Notes: generated by a model not told the origin, from the letters alone. A stretch of 64,000 nucleotides of DNA from Labilibaculum antarcticum (GCF_002356295.1 NZ_AP018042.1:1148361-1212360), one strand, 5' to 3'. Numbered from the stretch's first letter, positions 7,848 through 18,270 are shown. A program made the numbers and translations.

Positions 7848-10800
7848 GTGGTTATCATTATGATACCCATATTGACCTATTTGGTATTTTTGAATAGCCG
7901 GGTTCAAACCTACGCGAGCCAAAAAGTTGCAAAATATCTGTCTGAATTAACCAACACTCCAATTACTATTAAAGGCGTAAACATATCCCCCTTCAAGAGC
8001 ATTATACTAAAAGGTTTATATATTGAAGATTATCAAAAAGACACTCTTGTTTATGTTGGAAACTTAACAGCAAAAATTGATTCCTTCAGCTTAAAACGTC
8101 AAAAGATTTATATCAACAAACTTACTTTAGAAAGAGCTTATGTAAATCTTAATGAAGATGAAAACAGATTGTTTAACTATGATGTTTTTTTAGATTCACT
8201 ATCAAATAGGGGTGCCAAGAAGACAAGAACTGGCACAGTTCAAAAACCGTGGGGAATTTCAGTGGCTAATATTGATCTCATTAATTCCCAATTTGGATAT
8301 AGCGCACCTGATACGATTCCACAAGAATTTGGCATGAATTATAACCACATTTATGTTTCAAAACTTAACCTTCAAGCCCGAGACATCCAAATAGTTGGTG
8401 ATTCTGTTGATTTTCAGGTTCAACACATGAGTTGTATTGAAAAATCTGGCTTTCAAATTATTGATTTTAAAGCCAGAACATGGATCACGAATCATCAATG
8501 GGGATTAAAAGATGTCAATATTACAGCCCCGAACAGTAAATTAGAGGCTGAACATCTGTACTTCGACTACGAATCGGGCAAACAATACTGGCAGAATTTC
8601 ACTAAAAAAATGAAATTGGATTTTCAAATTACATCCTCTCGCATAAGTTTTTTAGATGTTGCCTATTTTAATGATGTACTTGAGGGATTTAGGGAGACAG
8701 GATTTATTTCCGGCCATATTTATGGTACTATTGTTGATTTAAGAGGTCGTGATATTGACATTATTTATGGGGCCAACACAGTGCTTAAAGGGAAATTTTA
8801 CATGAATGGACTCCCCTACATAAAAGATGCTTATCTAGAGGCGGATTTTGAGGAACTCACAACAACGATTGCTGATGTCGAAAAAGTTTATATCCCGGGT
8901 TATGAAAAGGAATACTTTAACTTGCCTGATTACTTCAACAACTTAGGTTTGATACATTATAATGGACAATTTAATGGATTTATTAATGACTTCGTTTTTT
9001 ATGGTGATTTTGAAACCGAATTAGGAAAATTAGAAACAGATATTCTCTTTAAGCCTATTCCTGGAACCAGCAAATTAGACTTTAAAGGAGACCTTAAAGC
9101 AGATAATTTTGATTTAGGAGGCTTTATTGATCAGGAAAAGGTCGGTAATGTATCCTTAAATGTTAAAGTAAACGGATCTACCGAAACTAATTCTACCCAA
9201 GGTGTAATGAAAGGTAATATTAGTAAAGTAGATTTTTACGATTACGAATATAAAAACCTTGCACTAGATGGATTCTTTGCTAATTCACGATTTGATGGAC
9301 AAATTTCTATTGAAGATCCTAATATAGGATTTGATTTTACCGGAAACATTGACTTTTCAAAAGAAATGCCAAGCATGAAATTTAGTTCTCATCTTCGTAA
9401 TGCAAAACTCTACCCGCTGCACTTAAACACAAAAGAGCCTAAATCAGAACTTAGTTTATCTATTGATGCTAATTTTGAAGGAAAAGGATTTGATAATGCA
9501 AATGGTATCATTGAAATTACAAATACAGAATATAAAAATAGTTTAGGGGAATTTACACTCAACAAATTTACCATCAACTCATTTTCCTCTCCTGCTTTTA
9601 AAAGACTAACAGTAAACTCTGATATTTCTGATGCTAAAATAGAAGGGAATTATGAAGTTGCCCAATTAATTTCATCGGTTGCGAATATGGCCTATGTTTA
9701 TTTCCCAGCCTACGCACCAGAAAAAGAATTTGTGAATACCGACAGTACAAATAATTTTAATTTCTCAATAAATTTAAAAGAAACAGAACCCATTACAAAG
9801 CTCCTGTATCCAGATATTAAATTGGCTCCAAATACTAGCTTAACAGGAAATTTAAATGCAAAAGAGCAATTAATCGAAATGCATTTTAATTCACCACTTC
9901 TAAGTATACAGGACAAATCATTTGAAGAACTCAAATTAGATCTTACTACCGATGATAAAGAGCTTGTTATAAAAGGACGTACAAATAAATTTAGCTTTTC
10001 GGATAATTTTAGATTATACAATCTATCGGAAAAAATTACTGCCTGTAATAATAATATTAGTTTAGACCTGCTCTGGAATAACTGGGATCCGGTTACCTAT
10101 AGTGGTTTTATTACCGCCAAGGCGAGTGTAAAAAAGTCGAAAGAATCAAACAATCCTGTTTGGGATATTAATCTACTCCCGAGTAGTTTAATCATGGCTG
10201 ATAGTATTTGGTCTATTCAGCAATCCAAACTGGTTATTGACAGCACAAGTTTTGCTATTGATAATTTTAGAATCAGTAGAGAGAATCAATACTTTGGTTT
10301 AGATGGTAAGATTTCATCCAATCCAAGCGACAGCATTAATTTTCAAATTCAGAACATTAGCTTAAAGAATTTAAATGATTTAACCCGAGAACAGAACATT
10401 GGAATTGATGGGATAGTTCGGGGCTACGTTCAAGTTTCTGACTTTTATGGTGATCGATTATCCAACTCTGACCTAATGCTGGAAAACCTTGTTCTAAATA
10501 ATGATACTTTAGGCAACTTCTACCTGCTTAGTAATTGGGATAAATTCGACAAAAAACTCTCATTCTCATCCTACACTGACTACAACTCTCGCAAAGAGCT
10601 GGATTTACAAGGAAGTTATTACCCTGGGTTGGATTCCTTAAACATGGATATAAACATTGATAAAATGCGTCTGGGACTATTAAATCCTTACTTGCAAGAA
10701 AATATTTCCAACATAACAGGTAATGCCTCTGGTCATGTACATATAGAAGGTTCATCCAGTAAACCAAAATCAACAGGTTTTCTTAAATTAGAAAATGCAA

Positions 10801-12260
10801 GTTTCAAAATAAACGAGCTCCAAACAACCTATTCCTGTAATGACAGCATTAAAATAACACCCTCAGAATTACAGTTTAACCAATTTAAACTAATCGATTC
10901 AGATAATAACTCCGCGAGTATTTATGGCGTGATTTCTCACAATCAATTCAAAAACTTTAATTTAGACCTTGCTGTAAATGCTCTTTCTTTTAATATTCTA
11001 AATACGAAAATAACTGATAACGAACTTTTTTACGGTCAAGCCTACGTTACCGGAATTACAACACTCTTTGGTCCGGTGAATGATTTGGATATTGAGGTTA
11101 GGGCAAAAACAGATAAAAACACCAGATTATATGTTCCTCTTAACAACAGTGGAGATATTGAAGAAAGTAATTTCATCACTTTTGTTCATTCAAATCATAA
11201 CGACGATGCGAATTTAGAGGAAGAAGAATACAAAATTGATCTATCCGGTATCCGACTAAATTGCGATTTGGAGATTACTCCGGAAACTGAGGTTCAAATT
11301 ATTTTCGACTCAAAAATTGGGGATGTACTAAAAGCCAAAGGAGAAGGAAATTTAAAATTACAAATCGATACCAAAGGTGATTTTAAAATATTTGGAGATT
11401 ATACAATTAAAACAGGAAGTTATCTTTTCACCTTGCAGAATGTTATTAATAAAAAGTTTGATTTATCAAACGGAGGAAACATTAAATGGAATGGTGATCC
11501 ATACAACGCAACCATTAATATTAATGCCGTTTACAGTGTTAAAACAACCTTATACGATCTTCTTTTAAATACTCCATACATAGATAATACCAAGAAGGTA
11601 CCCGTTGAATGCAATATGAACCTAAGTCAAAATCTTGAAAATCCACTTATTCGATTTGATATTAATTTTCCTACTTTAGATCAGCAAACACAAAGCATTC
11701 TGGAAGGACTATTTTCGACTGAAGATGAGATGAATAAACAAATTCTATCCTTACTTGTTTTAAACCGATTTTTTACTCCCGAGTACCTTCGATCAACAGA
11801 TCCTGATTTTGAGAATAAAAATTCAAGTTATGCCGTTGGAGTCACTGCAAGCGAAATGCTTTCCAATCAATTATCAAACTGGCTTAGTAAAATCAGTAAC
11901 GATTTTGATATTGGTGTAAGCTACCGACCAGGTGACAACCTGACCAGCGATGAAATTGACCTGGCTCTTTCCACACAGGTTTTTGACGACAGAATAACTA
12001 TCAATGGAAATATAGGTACTGGAAATAGTCAGACCAGCAATAATGATATTATTGGTGATGTTGATGTAAACTTTAGATTGGACAAGAAAGGAAAGTTACA
12101 ACTCAAAGCTTTCACTCGTTCAAATGAATATTTAGTGTACGAGGAGACGAGAAATACCCAAGGAATCGGTATTTTTTACAAAGAAGACTTCAACACCTTT
12201 TCGGGATTAATGAAAAGATACCTCAATTTCCTCAAATCAAATAAAGATAAAAAAAAATAA
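7848..12260 (+). CDS. tamB: TamB-like translocation/assembly module protein (DUF490)
   Basis: This protein of about 1470 residues has an N-terminal membrane anchor, a long beta-helical body, and a C-terminal DUF490/TamB domain (GSYLFTLQNVINKKFDLSNGG and later NNDIIGDVDVNFRLDKKGKLQLKAF). Family members span the periplasm and help outer-membrane protein assembly or lipid transport. The given start is a GTG at 7848. The frame is open upstream to a stop at 7797-7799 and encodes IIKKFLKISIWTLVVIIM, the basic patch and first half of a signal anchor. Translation therefore probably starts earlier, perhaps at ATT 7809, as no ATG, GTG or TTG lies in frame there. It is monocistronic by spacing, with its own promoter box. 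Confidence 0.9.
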   Translation: MVIIMIPILTYLVFLNSRVQTYASQKVAKYLSELTNTPITIKGVNISPFKSIILKGLYIEDYQKDTLVYVGNLTAKIDSFSLKRQKIYINKLTLERAYVNLNEDENRLFNYDVFLDSLSNRGAKKTRTGTVQKPWGISVANIDLINSQFGYSAPDTIPQEFGMNYNHIYVSKLNLQARDIQIVGDSVDFQVQHMSCIEKSGFQIIDFKARTWITNHQWGLKDVNITAPNSKLEAEHLYFDYESGKQYWQNFTKKMKLDFQITSSRISFLDVAYFNDVLEGFRETGFISGHIYGTIVDLRGRDIDIIYGANTVLKGKFYMNGLPYIKDAYLEADFEELTTTIADVEKVYIPGYEKEYFNLPDYFNNLGLIHYNGQFNGFINDFVFYGDFETELGKLETDILFKPIPGTSKLDFKGDLKADNFDLGGFIDQEKVGNVSLNVKVNGSTETNSTQGVMKGNISKVDFYDYEYKNLALDGFFANSRFDGQISIEDPNIGFDFTGNIDFSKEMPSMKFSSHLRNAKLYPLHLNTKEPKSELSLSIDANFEGKGFDNANGIIEITNTEYKNSLGEFTLNKFTINSFSSPAFKRLTVNSDISDAKIEGNYEVAQLISSVANMAYVYFPAYAPEKEFVNTDSTNNFNFSINLKETEPITKLLYPDIKLAPNTSLTGNLNAKEQLIEMHFNSPLLSIQDKSFEELKLDLTTDDKELVIKGRTNKFSFSDNFRLYNLSEKITACNNNISLDLLWNNWDPVTYSGFITAKASVKKSKESNNPVWDINLLPSSLIMADSIWSIQQSKLVIDSTSFAIDNFRISRENQYFGLDGKISSNPSDSINFQIQNISLKNLNDLTREQNIGIDGIVRGYVQVSDFYGDRLSNSDLMLENLVLNNDTLGNFYLLSNWDKFDKKLSFSSYTDYNSRKELDLQGSYYPGLDSLNMDINIDKMRLGLLNPYLQENISNITGNASGHVHIEGSSSKPKSTGFLKLENASFKINELQTTYSCNDSIKITPSELQFNQFKLIDSDNNSASIYGVISHNQFKNFNLDLAVNALSFNILNTKITDNELFYGQAYVTGITTLFGPVNDLDIEVRAKTDKNTRLYVPLNNSGDIEESNFITFVHSNHNDDANLEEEEYKIDLSGIRLNCDLEITPETEVQIIFDSKIGDVLKAKGEGNLKLQIDTKGDFKIFGDYTIKTGSYLFTLQNVINKKFDLSNGGNIKWNGDPYNATININAVYSVKTTLYDLLLNTPYIDNTKKVPVECNMNLSQNLENPLIRFDINFPTLDQQTQSILEGLFSTEDEMNKQILSLLVLNRFFTPEYLRSTDPDFENKNSSYAVGVTASEMLSNQLSNWLSKISNDFDIGVSYRPGDNLTSDEIDLALSTQVFDDRITINGNIGTGNSQTSNNDIIGDVDVNFRLDKKGKLQLKAFTRSNEYLVYEETRNTQGIGIFYKEDFNTFSGLMKRYLNFLKSNKDKKK

Positions 12261-12427
12261 CTAGCCGTTATCAGTAAAAGAAGTATTCTAAAATACCACA
12301 TTCGATGTTTTTAAGCAGAATTAATTAGAGGTTTTTTTCTTTAATTGCCAAGGATATTGGTTAGCAAATATTGTTATATTAGTATCCTTCTAATAAAAAT
12401 TAATTCATTCAAAAATAATCTATTACT

Positions 12428-13816
12428 ATGTTTACATTAATGGTTGTGGTCTTTGTTCTCGGTTATGCGGCTATCGCACTGGAACATCCACTAAAAATTG
12501 ACAAAGCAGCTCCTGCTCTATTAATCGGAGTTTTAACCTGGACTCTTTACGTATTTGGAGGAGTTGATATTCTTTCATCAGGTGTTAGTAGAGCTTGGAA
12601 CGAATATGTTGCATTAAACCCAAGTGCAGATTCTCATGAGGGAATGCTTGATTTCATAACCCATCACGAGGTTTTACATCACTTATCTGAGATTTCTACA
12701 ATTCTATTCTTCCTTTTAGGAGCAATGACTATTGTTGAAATTGTTGATCAACACCAAGGGTTTAAAATTATCACAGATAAGATCAAAACAACCAATAAGA
12801 TAAAACTTCTTTGGATACTCAGCATTTTAACCTTTTTCATGTCTGCGGCTCTGGATAATCTTACTACGACTATCGTAATGGTAGCTTTGATCCGAAAATT
12901 AATTGATGCAAAGGAAGATCGATGGTTTTTTGCCTCTATGGTTGTATTAGCTGCTAATGCTGGAGGGGCATGGTCGCCAATTGGTGATGTTACCACAATT
13001 ATGCTTTGGATTGGCGGACAAGTAACAACTTTAAAAATCATCACCGGAGTATTCCTACCTTCTTTGTTTACAATGCTTGTTCCATTAGGTATCGTTTCCT
13101 TCTGGATGAAAGGAAACATTACGCGTCCTACCACTACAAATGGAGATGAAAAAGAATACACTACCCATAAGGAACAAATTTTCATTCTTTGTCTAGGTGT
13201 GTCAGCCTTATTATTTGTTCCTGTATTTAAAACAGTTACTCATCTTCCTCCTTACCTTGGAATGCTATTTGGTTTGGGAGTAATATGGGTTGTTACAGAA
13301 CTTATGCACAGGAACAAGGGAGATGAGTCCAAAAGACGTTTAATGGTAACTGGTATTTTGAAAAAAGTTGATGTGCCAACCGTACTTTTCTTTTTAGGTA
13401 TATTGTCAGCCGTATCCAGTTTACAATCGGCAGGGCATTTGGATATTCTAGCCAGATATATGGATGAAAACATTCATAACATCTACATCATTAATCTAAT
13501 TATTGGAGTACTTTCATCGATTGTAGACAATGTACCTTTAGTAGCAGGTGCTATGGGAATGTATTCTATCGAAGCCGCTGGAGCTGTTGGTTACGCAGCC
13601 AATTTTGTACAAGATGGTTTATTCTGGGAGTTCTTAGCATATTGTGCTGGTACAGGAGGAAGTATCTTGATTATTGGATCTGCTGCCGGTGTTGCTGCAA
13701 TGGGTATGGAAAAAATTGATTTCATCTGGTATATGAAAAATATTTCACTTCTTGCTTTAGCCGGATACCTTGCTGGTGCTGGAGTTTACTATCTTGAAGC
13801 AGTCTTATTGCATTAA
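12428..13816 (+). CDS. nhaD: Na+/H+ antiporter NhaD family
   Basis: This 462-residue inner-membrane protein has about 11-12 hydrophobic helices. Features typical of NhaD include the N-terminal EHPLKIDKAAPALL segment, the GGAWSPIGDVTTIMLW loop, SSIVDNVPLVAGAMGMY and GTGGSILIIGSAAGVAAMG. The family exchanges cytoplasmic Na+ (and Li+) for protons and is typical of marine and alkaline-tolerant bacteria. It stands alone, followed by a strong terminator at 13871-13906. Confidence 0.93.
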   Translation: MFTLMVVVFVLGYAAIALEHPLKIDKAAPALLIGVLTWTLYVFGGVDILSSGVSRAWNEYVALNPSADSHEGMLDFITHHEVLHHLSEISTILFFLLGAMTIVEIVDQHQGFKIITDKIKTTNKIKLLWILSILTFFMSAALDNLTTTIVMVALIRKLIDAKEDRWFFASMVVLAANAGGAWSPIGDVTTIMLWIGGQVTTLKIITGVFLPSLFTMLVPLGIVSFWMKGNITRPTTTNGDEKEYTTHKEQIFILCLGVSALLFVPVFKTVTHLPPYLGMLFGLGVIWVVTELMHRNKGDESKRRLMVTGILKKVDVPTVLFFLGILSAVSSLQSAGHLDILARYMDENIHNIYIINLIIGVLSSIVDNVPLVAGAMGMYSIEAAGAVGYAANFVQDGLFWEFLAYCAGTGGSILIIGSAAGVAAMGMEKIDFIWYMKNISLLALAGYLAGAGVYYLEAVLLH

Positions 13817-13870
13817 ATTTAGAATTTCCTGTTTTTGTATGATATATCAAAAACAATAATATTAATTTAG

Positions 13871-13906
13871 CGAGATATAATATTCTGTATTATATCTCGT
13901 TTTTTT
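13871..13906 (+). terminator. rho-independent terminator after nhaD
   Basis: A perfect 12-bp stem (CGAGATATAATA at 13871-13882, TATTATATCTCG at 13888-13899) with a 5-nt loop is followed by seven T. Confidence 0.9.
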
Positions 13907-13937
13907 ATGTGTAAGATTTAACTTGAAAATAGTAAAT

Positions 13938-14648
13938 ATGAATTATCTTTTGATTTTAGCTGGGATTCAAACGGCGGCACAAAATGAAGCCTTACTTGAA
14001 GGACAAGGAGCGGAAGCCACCGAAATTTCTCTTAATTTTATTGATCTAGCCTTTAAAGGAGGATGGATTATGGTTCCCATTATCGCACTATCGGCTATTG
14101 CCATGTACATCTTTTTCGAAAGATTCTACGCAATTCGAAAAGCCACAAAGGTAGATTCAAATTTTATGAATAGAATAAGCGATTACATTCATGAAGGGAA
14201 AATGGATTCCGCATTAGCTCTTTGTGAGTCGAATGATACTCCTGTATCAAAAATGATTTCGAAAGGAATTAAGCGGATCGGACGACCATTAAATGATGTT
14301 AATGCCGCTATTGAAAACATTGGTAATCTAGAGGTCTCTAAGCTTGAAAAAAACCTCCCTACACTTGCAACTGTTGCTGGTGCGGCTCCAATGATTGGAT
14401 TCCTTGGAACAGTTATGGGTATGATTCAGGCTTTTTACGATATGTCGACTGCAGGTAACAACATTGATGTTTCTCTCCTATCGCACGGTATATATACAGC
14501 AATGGTAACAACAGTTGCAGGTCTTATTGTAGGGATAATCGCTTATTTTGCGTATAATATTTTGGTGGCAAAAGTTGAAAAAGTCGTTTTCACGATGGAA
14601 GCAACCACTACCGAATTTATGGATTTATTGAACGAACCAATTAAGTAA
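13938..14648 (+). CDS. exbB: MotA/TolQ/ExbB proton channel family protein
   Basis: This 236-residue protein, taken from the ATG at 13938 (a TTG lies five codons earlier), has three membrane segments in the ExbB/TolQ pattern. One is near residues 30-55 (GGWIMVPIIALSAIAMYIFFERFYAI); two are in the C-terminal half (LATVAGAAPMIGFLGTVMGMIQAF and GIYTAMVTTVAGLIVGIIAYFAYN). With ExbD it forms the proton-driven motor that energises a TonB- or TolA-type transducer. It is the first gene of an exbB-exbD-tonB operon with 7- and 9-bp gaps. Confidence 0.93.
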   Translation: MNYLLILAGIQTAAQNEALLEGQGAEATEISLNFIDLAFKGGWIMVPIIALSAIAMYIFFERFYAIRKATKVDSNFMNRISDYIHEGKMDSALALCESNDTPVSKMISKGIKRIGRPLNDVNAAIENIGNLEVSKLEKNLPTLATVAGAAPMIGFLGTVMGMIQAFYDMSTAGNNIDVSLLSHGIYTAMVTTVAGLIVGIIAYFAYNILVAKVEKVVFTMEATTTEFMDLLNEPIK

Positions 14649-14655
14649 TTATCAA

Positions 14656-15048
14656 ATGGCATTAAAATCCAGAAATAAGGTAAATCCTAATTTTAGTATG
14701 TCATCGATGACAGATATTGTGTTCTTGTTGCTCATATTTTTTATGGTAACATCAACTCTTATCGCTCCCAATGCACTAAAATTACTTCTGCCTAAAAGTA
14801 AGAATCAAACGGCGGCAAAACCGATAACTACAGTTTCTATCGATAAAAAATTCAACTTTTTTATTGAAATGATACCTGTTCCGTTTTCACAATTGGAAAA
14901 TCGTCTGCAAAAACGTTTGGCCAGAGAGGAAGATCCAACTATCTCCTTGCACGTTGACAAATCCGTACCTATGGAACAAGTGGTTAAAGTAATGAATATC
15001 GCTAAAAACAATAAGTACAAGTTAATATTGGCTACAAGAGCTAAATAA
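14656..15048 (+). CDS. exbD: ExbD/TolR family protein
   Basis: This 130-residue protein has one membrane helix (about residues 20-42) that begins SMTDIVFLLLIFFM. Asp20 is the conserved proton-pathway Asp of ExbD and TolR. The rest is a periplasmic domain. It partners the ExbB-like protein encoded 7 bp upstream and the TonB/TolA-like protein encoded 9 bp downstream. Confidence 0.93.
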   Translation: MALKSRNKVNPNFSMSSMTDIVFLLLIFFMVTSTLIAPNALKLLLPKSKNQTAAKPITTVSIDKKFNFFIEMIPVPFSQLENRLQKRLAREEDPTISLHVDKSVPMEQVVKVMNIAKNNKYKLILATRAK

Positions 15049-15057
15049 TTTTATTAA

Positions 15058-16011
15058 ATGAGCAATTCAAAAGGTAAGCGAATTGGATTTGTGGGGACAA
15101 TATTTTTCCATGTTGGATTACTTGCCTTACTATTTTATTTAGGCTTTCATACGCCACTTCCATTGCCTGAAGAAGAAGGCATTTTAGTTAATTTTGGGAA
15201 TACAGATCAAGGATTAGGAAAAGAAGATCCTGCTCCTTCCAAATCGAACACAGCAGTTACTGCTGTTTCTAAGCCTGCAGAAAAACCAAAACCACAAATA
15301 ACTCAATCGGAACCTGAAAAAACAACTAGCTCAGCCAACGAAAAAATTCTTACACAGGATAGCGAAGATGCTCCTGCGATTCCATCAGCAGAGGAGATCG
15401 CTAAAAAAAAGGCTGAAATTGAGAAAAATAAAAAAATAAAAGCTGAACAGGACCGCCTGAAGAAAATTCAAATTGAGAAGAAGCGTCAGGAAGAAATAAA
15501 GCAGCAACAAGAGGCAGAAGCTGAAAGACAACGTTTGGCTGAAATTGAAAAACTTAGAAAAGAAGAAGCAGAAAGGCAGGCGAAAATTACCAACATCAAC
15601 AACAAAGCAAAAAATGTTTTTGGTCAGGGAACTTCTACAAATTCATCTCAGGGCAAAACATTTCCATCGGGCAATCAAGGTTCTCCAAACGGATCTCCCG
15701 ACTCTGATAATTACAATGGTTCAGGATTAGGAAATAAAGGCGTTTCCTACGATTTACAAGGCCGAAACTCGATATCTATACCTAAGCCACAATACAACTT
15801 ACAAGAAAGCGGAAAAGTTGTGGTGGAAATAACTGTTGACCGAAATGGTAAAGTAGTAAATGCAAGACCAGGAATGCCGGGTTCTACAACCAGTAACTCT
15901 ACCCTATTTGAGGCCGCCAGAAAGGCCGCAATGAAAGCCATTTTCAATTCTGACCCAAAAGCTTCTGCGTTTCAACAGGGTTCAATCACCTATCATTTTC
16001 AATTGGATTGA
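15058..16011 (+). CDS. TonB/TolA-like energy transducer
   Basis: This 317-residue protein has a short cytoplasmic start and one membrane anchor (about residues 10-28, FVGTIFFHVGLLALLFYL). A Pro/Lys/Ser-rich stretch follows, then a highly charged helix of about 70 residues rich in Lys, Glu and Gln, as in TolA domain II. After a Gly/Ser/Asn-rich linker comes a C-terminal TonB-like domain (GKVVVEITVDRNGKVVNA). The long charged helix makes a Tol-type envelope role as plausible as a classical TonB role. Its last codons lie in a perfect palindrome shared with the convergent exporter gene. Confidence 0.88.
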   Translation: MSNSKGKRIGFVGTIFFHVGLLALLFYLGFHTPLPLPEEEGILVNFGNTDQGLGKEDPAPSKSNTAVTAVSKPAEKPKPQITQSEPEKTTSSANEKILTQDSEDAPAIPSAEEIAKKKAEIEKNKKIKAEQDRLKKIQIEKKRQEEIKQQQEAEAERQRLAEIEKLRKEEAERQAKITNINNKAKNVFGQGTSTNSSQGKTFPSGNQGSPNGSPDSDNYNGSGLGNKGVSYDLQGRNSISIPKPQYNLQESGKVVVEITVDRNGKVVNARPGMPGSTTSNSTLFEAARKAAMKAIFNSDPKASAFQQGSITYHFQLD

Positions 16012-16026
16012 TTTAAATCAATCCAA
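16003..16026. repeat. 24-bp perfect palindrome containing both convergent stop codons
   Basis: TTGGATTGATTT (16003-16014) is followed directly by its exact reverse complement (16015-16026). The TGA of the TonB-like gene and the TAA of the minus-strand exporter gene both lie inside, with one base between the genes. No other terminator lies between them. Confidence 0.95.
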
Positions 16027-16783
16027 GCATTTCGTAGACTCCAAGAAACTTGAGAGAGGCAAAAATAATTACCGCCAGAAGAATATAACGTACAAATTTA
16101 GCTCCTAAACTAACAGCAAAATTAGCGGCAATATAAGCTCCAATCATATTTCCTGCAGCAAGAATAAAACCAATCTTATAATCGATCTGATCGTTCATAA
16201 TAAAAATGCCTAAGGCAAATATAGTATAAAGAAGGATAATAAACGCTTTAATTGCATTCGCTTTTACAAGATCAAAACCAGCACCAAGCACCAAACCTGA
16301 AAGAAGAAAGAACCCGACTCCAGCTTGTATAAAACCGCCATACAATCCAATAAAAAAGAAAATTATAACTTGTACTATACTTGGTTTAGATCGGATTAAA
16401 CCAGCTTGTCCTTTCACCCAAGCATCTGGTTTGTAAAGCACAATGAAAAACAAGAATATGAGCAAAGCTCCAATCGTTTTCTCCATCATAGCCTCATTGA
16501 TTTCCACGGCCAGGCTTGCTCCAATTACAGATCCGACAATAGCTGGAAGTGCAAGCCATATCCCTTCTTTAAAGGAAAATACCTTTTGCTTTTTAAAGCT
16601 GCTAACTCCAACCATATTCTGCAATAATATAGCAATTCTATTGGTTCCATTTGCGACATTTGCAGGAAGTCCCATAAACATCAACAGAGACAAGCTAATT
16701 ATTGATCCACTACCTGCCAGCGTATTTAGAAACCCAGCAAAAACGCCTACTAATACAACCAAAACATAATAATACCATTCCAT
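16013..16783 (-). CDS. TauE/SafE-type anion exporter (sulfite exporter family)
   Basis: This 256-residue inner-membrane protein has about 8 hydrophobic helices arranged as two similar halves, the TauE/SafE layout. Typical motifs are GVFAGFLNTLAGSGSIISL near the start and GGFIQAGVGFFLLSGLVL in the middle. Members export or import sulfite, sulfoacetate and related organosulfur anions; the substrate here is unknown. It is convergent with the TonB-like gene with a 1-bp gap. Its C-terminal codons (GLI-stop) form half of the palindrome. Confidence 0.88.
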   Translation of the reverse strand: MEWYYYVLVVLVGVFAGFLNTLAGSGSIISLSLLMFMGLPANVANGTNRIAILLQNMVGVSSFKKQKVFSFKEGIWLALPAIVGSVIGASLAVEINEAMMEKTIGALLIFLFFIVLYKPDAWVKGQAGLIRSKPSIVQVIIFFFIGLYGGFIQAGVGFFLLSGLVLGAGFDLVKANAIKAFIILLYTIFALGIFIMNDQIDYKIGFILAAGNMIGAYIAANFAVSLGAKFVRYILLAVIIFASLKFLGVYEMLGLI

Positions 16784-16939
16784 AATTTCATCTTTTTTTA
16801 GATGCGTAAACTAAAGATAAAAATTGAATCGAAATATGTTTAAAAACAAAAGATTTCTGGGAATTGAATTCAAACAACATGTTGTACAGGCATTACAAAA
16901 TCAATAAAAGTAAAGCACCTTACTTATTATAGAACAAAA

Positions 16940-16966
16940 AAAGAGGAGAAATAATTCCTCCTCTTT
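16940..16966 (-). terminator. terminator after glyA
   Basis: A 9-bp stem (AAAGAGGAG at 16940-16948, CTCCTCTTT at 16958-16966) with a 9-nt loop. On the minus strand it runs into a U-run from the A-tract at about 16935-16942. Confidence 0.8.
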
Positions 16967-16989
16967 CAACTCGTATTTTATAAATTGGT

Positions 16990-18270
16990 TTAGTAAGCAA
17001 ACATAGGACGTTCACACATCATTTCGTTTACACGCTCGCGAACAGAAGCAATTACTTCCTCGTTTTCAATATTACTAATTACCTCATCAATCATTTGAAC
17101 GATAACCGGCATATGCTCCTCCTTTAAACCACGAGTTGTGATTGCCGGAGTTCCAACACGTAAACCAGATGTAGCAAATGGCGAACGGGTATCAAATGGA
17201 ACCATATTTTTATTAATGGTAATATCTGCCTTCACTAATACATTCTCTACTTTCTTACCCGAAATTTCAGGAAATTTAGAACGAAGATCAACCAACATTG
17301 AATGGTTATCAGTTCCATCAGAAATAACTTTATATCCCAAACGCATAAATTCAGCCGCCATTACCTTTGCATTTTTTTGCATTTGAACCGCATACTGCTT
17401 GAATGAATCTGTTAAAGCTTCTCCAAAAGCAACCGCTTTAGCAGCAATAATATGCTCAAGTGGTCCTCCTTGTTGTCCTGGGAAAACAGCAAAATTTATA
17501 ACCTGAGACATCATTTTAATTTCACCTTTTGGTGTTGTTTGTCCCCATGGGTTCTCAAAATCTTTTCCCATAATGATCAAACCTCCACGTGGTCCGCGAA
17601 GCGTTTTATGAGTGGTAGTAGTAACAATATGACAGTAAGGAACCGGATTACTCAACAATCCCTTTGCGATTAATCCTGCAGGGTGAGCAATATCAGCCAT
17701 AAGCAAACAGCCTACCTTGTCGGCGATTTCGCGCAAACGAACAAAATCCCAATCGCGGGAGTAAGCAGACGCTCCAGCAACAATCATCTTAGGCTTGTTT
17801 TCTATAGCCAATTGCTCTAACTCATCGTAATCTACTGTTCCTGTTTCCTCTTTTACATGATATGCAACAGGATTATACAAAGTACCAGAAAGGTTTACAG
17901 GTGATCCGTGTGATAAGTGACCACCGTGCGACAAATCCAATCCTAAGAAAGTATCACCTGGTTGCAAACAAGCATAAAAAACAGCTGCATTTGCCTGAGC
18001 TCCCGAATGAGGTTGCACATTAGCATATTCTGCACCAAATAATTCACACGCTCTGTCAATAGCCAATTGTTCTGTCTGATCTACAATCTGACATCCACCA
18101 TAGTATCTCTTACCTGGATATCCTTCAGCATATTTATTTGTTAGGCATGAGCCCATTGCGTCCATTACTTGCTGACTCACGAAGTTCTCAGAAGCAATTA
18201 ATTCAATACCATTCTTTTGACGTAGGTATTCCTGATCAATAAGGTCGAAAATTTGAATATCTCTTTCCAT
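16990..18270 (-). CDS. glyA: serine hydroxymethyltransferase
   Basis: This 426-residue protein matches SHMT throughout. It has [11 protein letters not shown] near the N-terminus, [15 protein letters not shown], and the PLP-lysine segment [14 protein letters not shown]. The enzyme makes glycine and 5,10-methylene-THF from serine and THF in the cytoplasm. It is monocistronic, with a terminator downstream and a 432-bp upstream gap. Confidence 0.98.
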   Translation of the reverse strand: MERDIQIFDLIDQEYLRQKNGIELIASENFVSQQVMDAMGSCLTNKYAEGYPGKRYYGGCQIVDQTEQLAIDRACELFGAEYANVQPHSGAQANAAVFYACLQPGDTFLGLDLSHGGHLSHGSPVNLSGTLYNPVAYHVKEETGTVDYDELEQLAIENKPKMIVAGASAYSRDWDFVRLREIADKVGCLLMADIAHPAGLIAKGLLSNPVPYCHIVTTTTHKTLRGPRGGLIIMGKDFENPWGQTTPKGEIKMMSQVINFAVFPGQQGGPLEHIIAAKAVAFGEALTDSFKQYAVQMQKNAKVMAAEFMRLGYKVISDGTDNHSMLVDLRSKFPEISGKKVENVLVKADITINKNMVPFDTRSPFATSGLRVGTPAITTRGLKEEHMPVIVQMIDEVISNIENEEVIASVRERVNEMMCERPMFAY

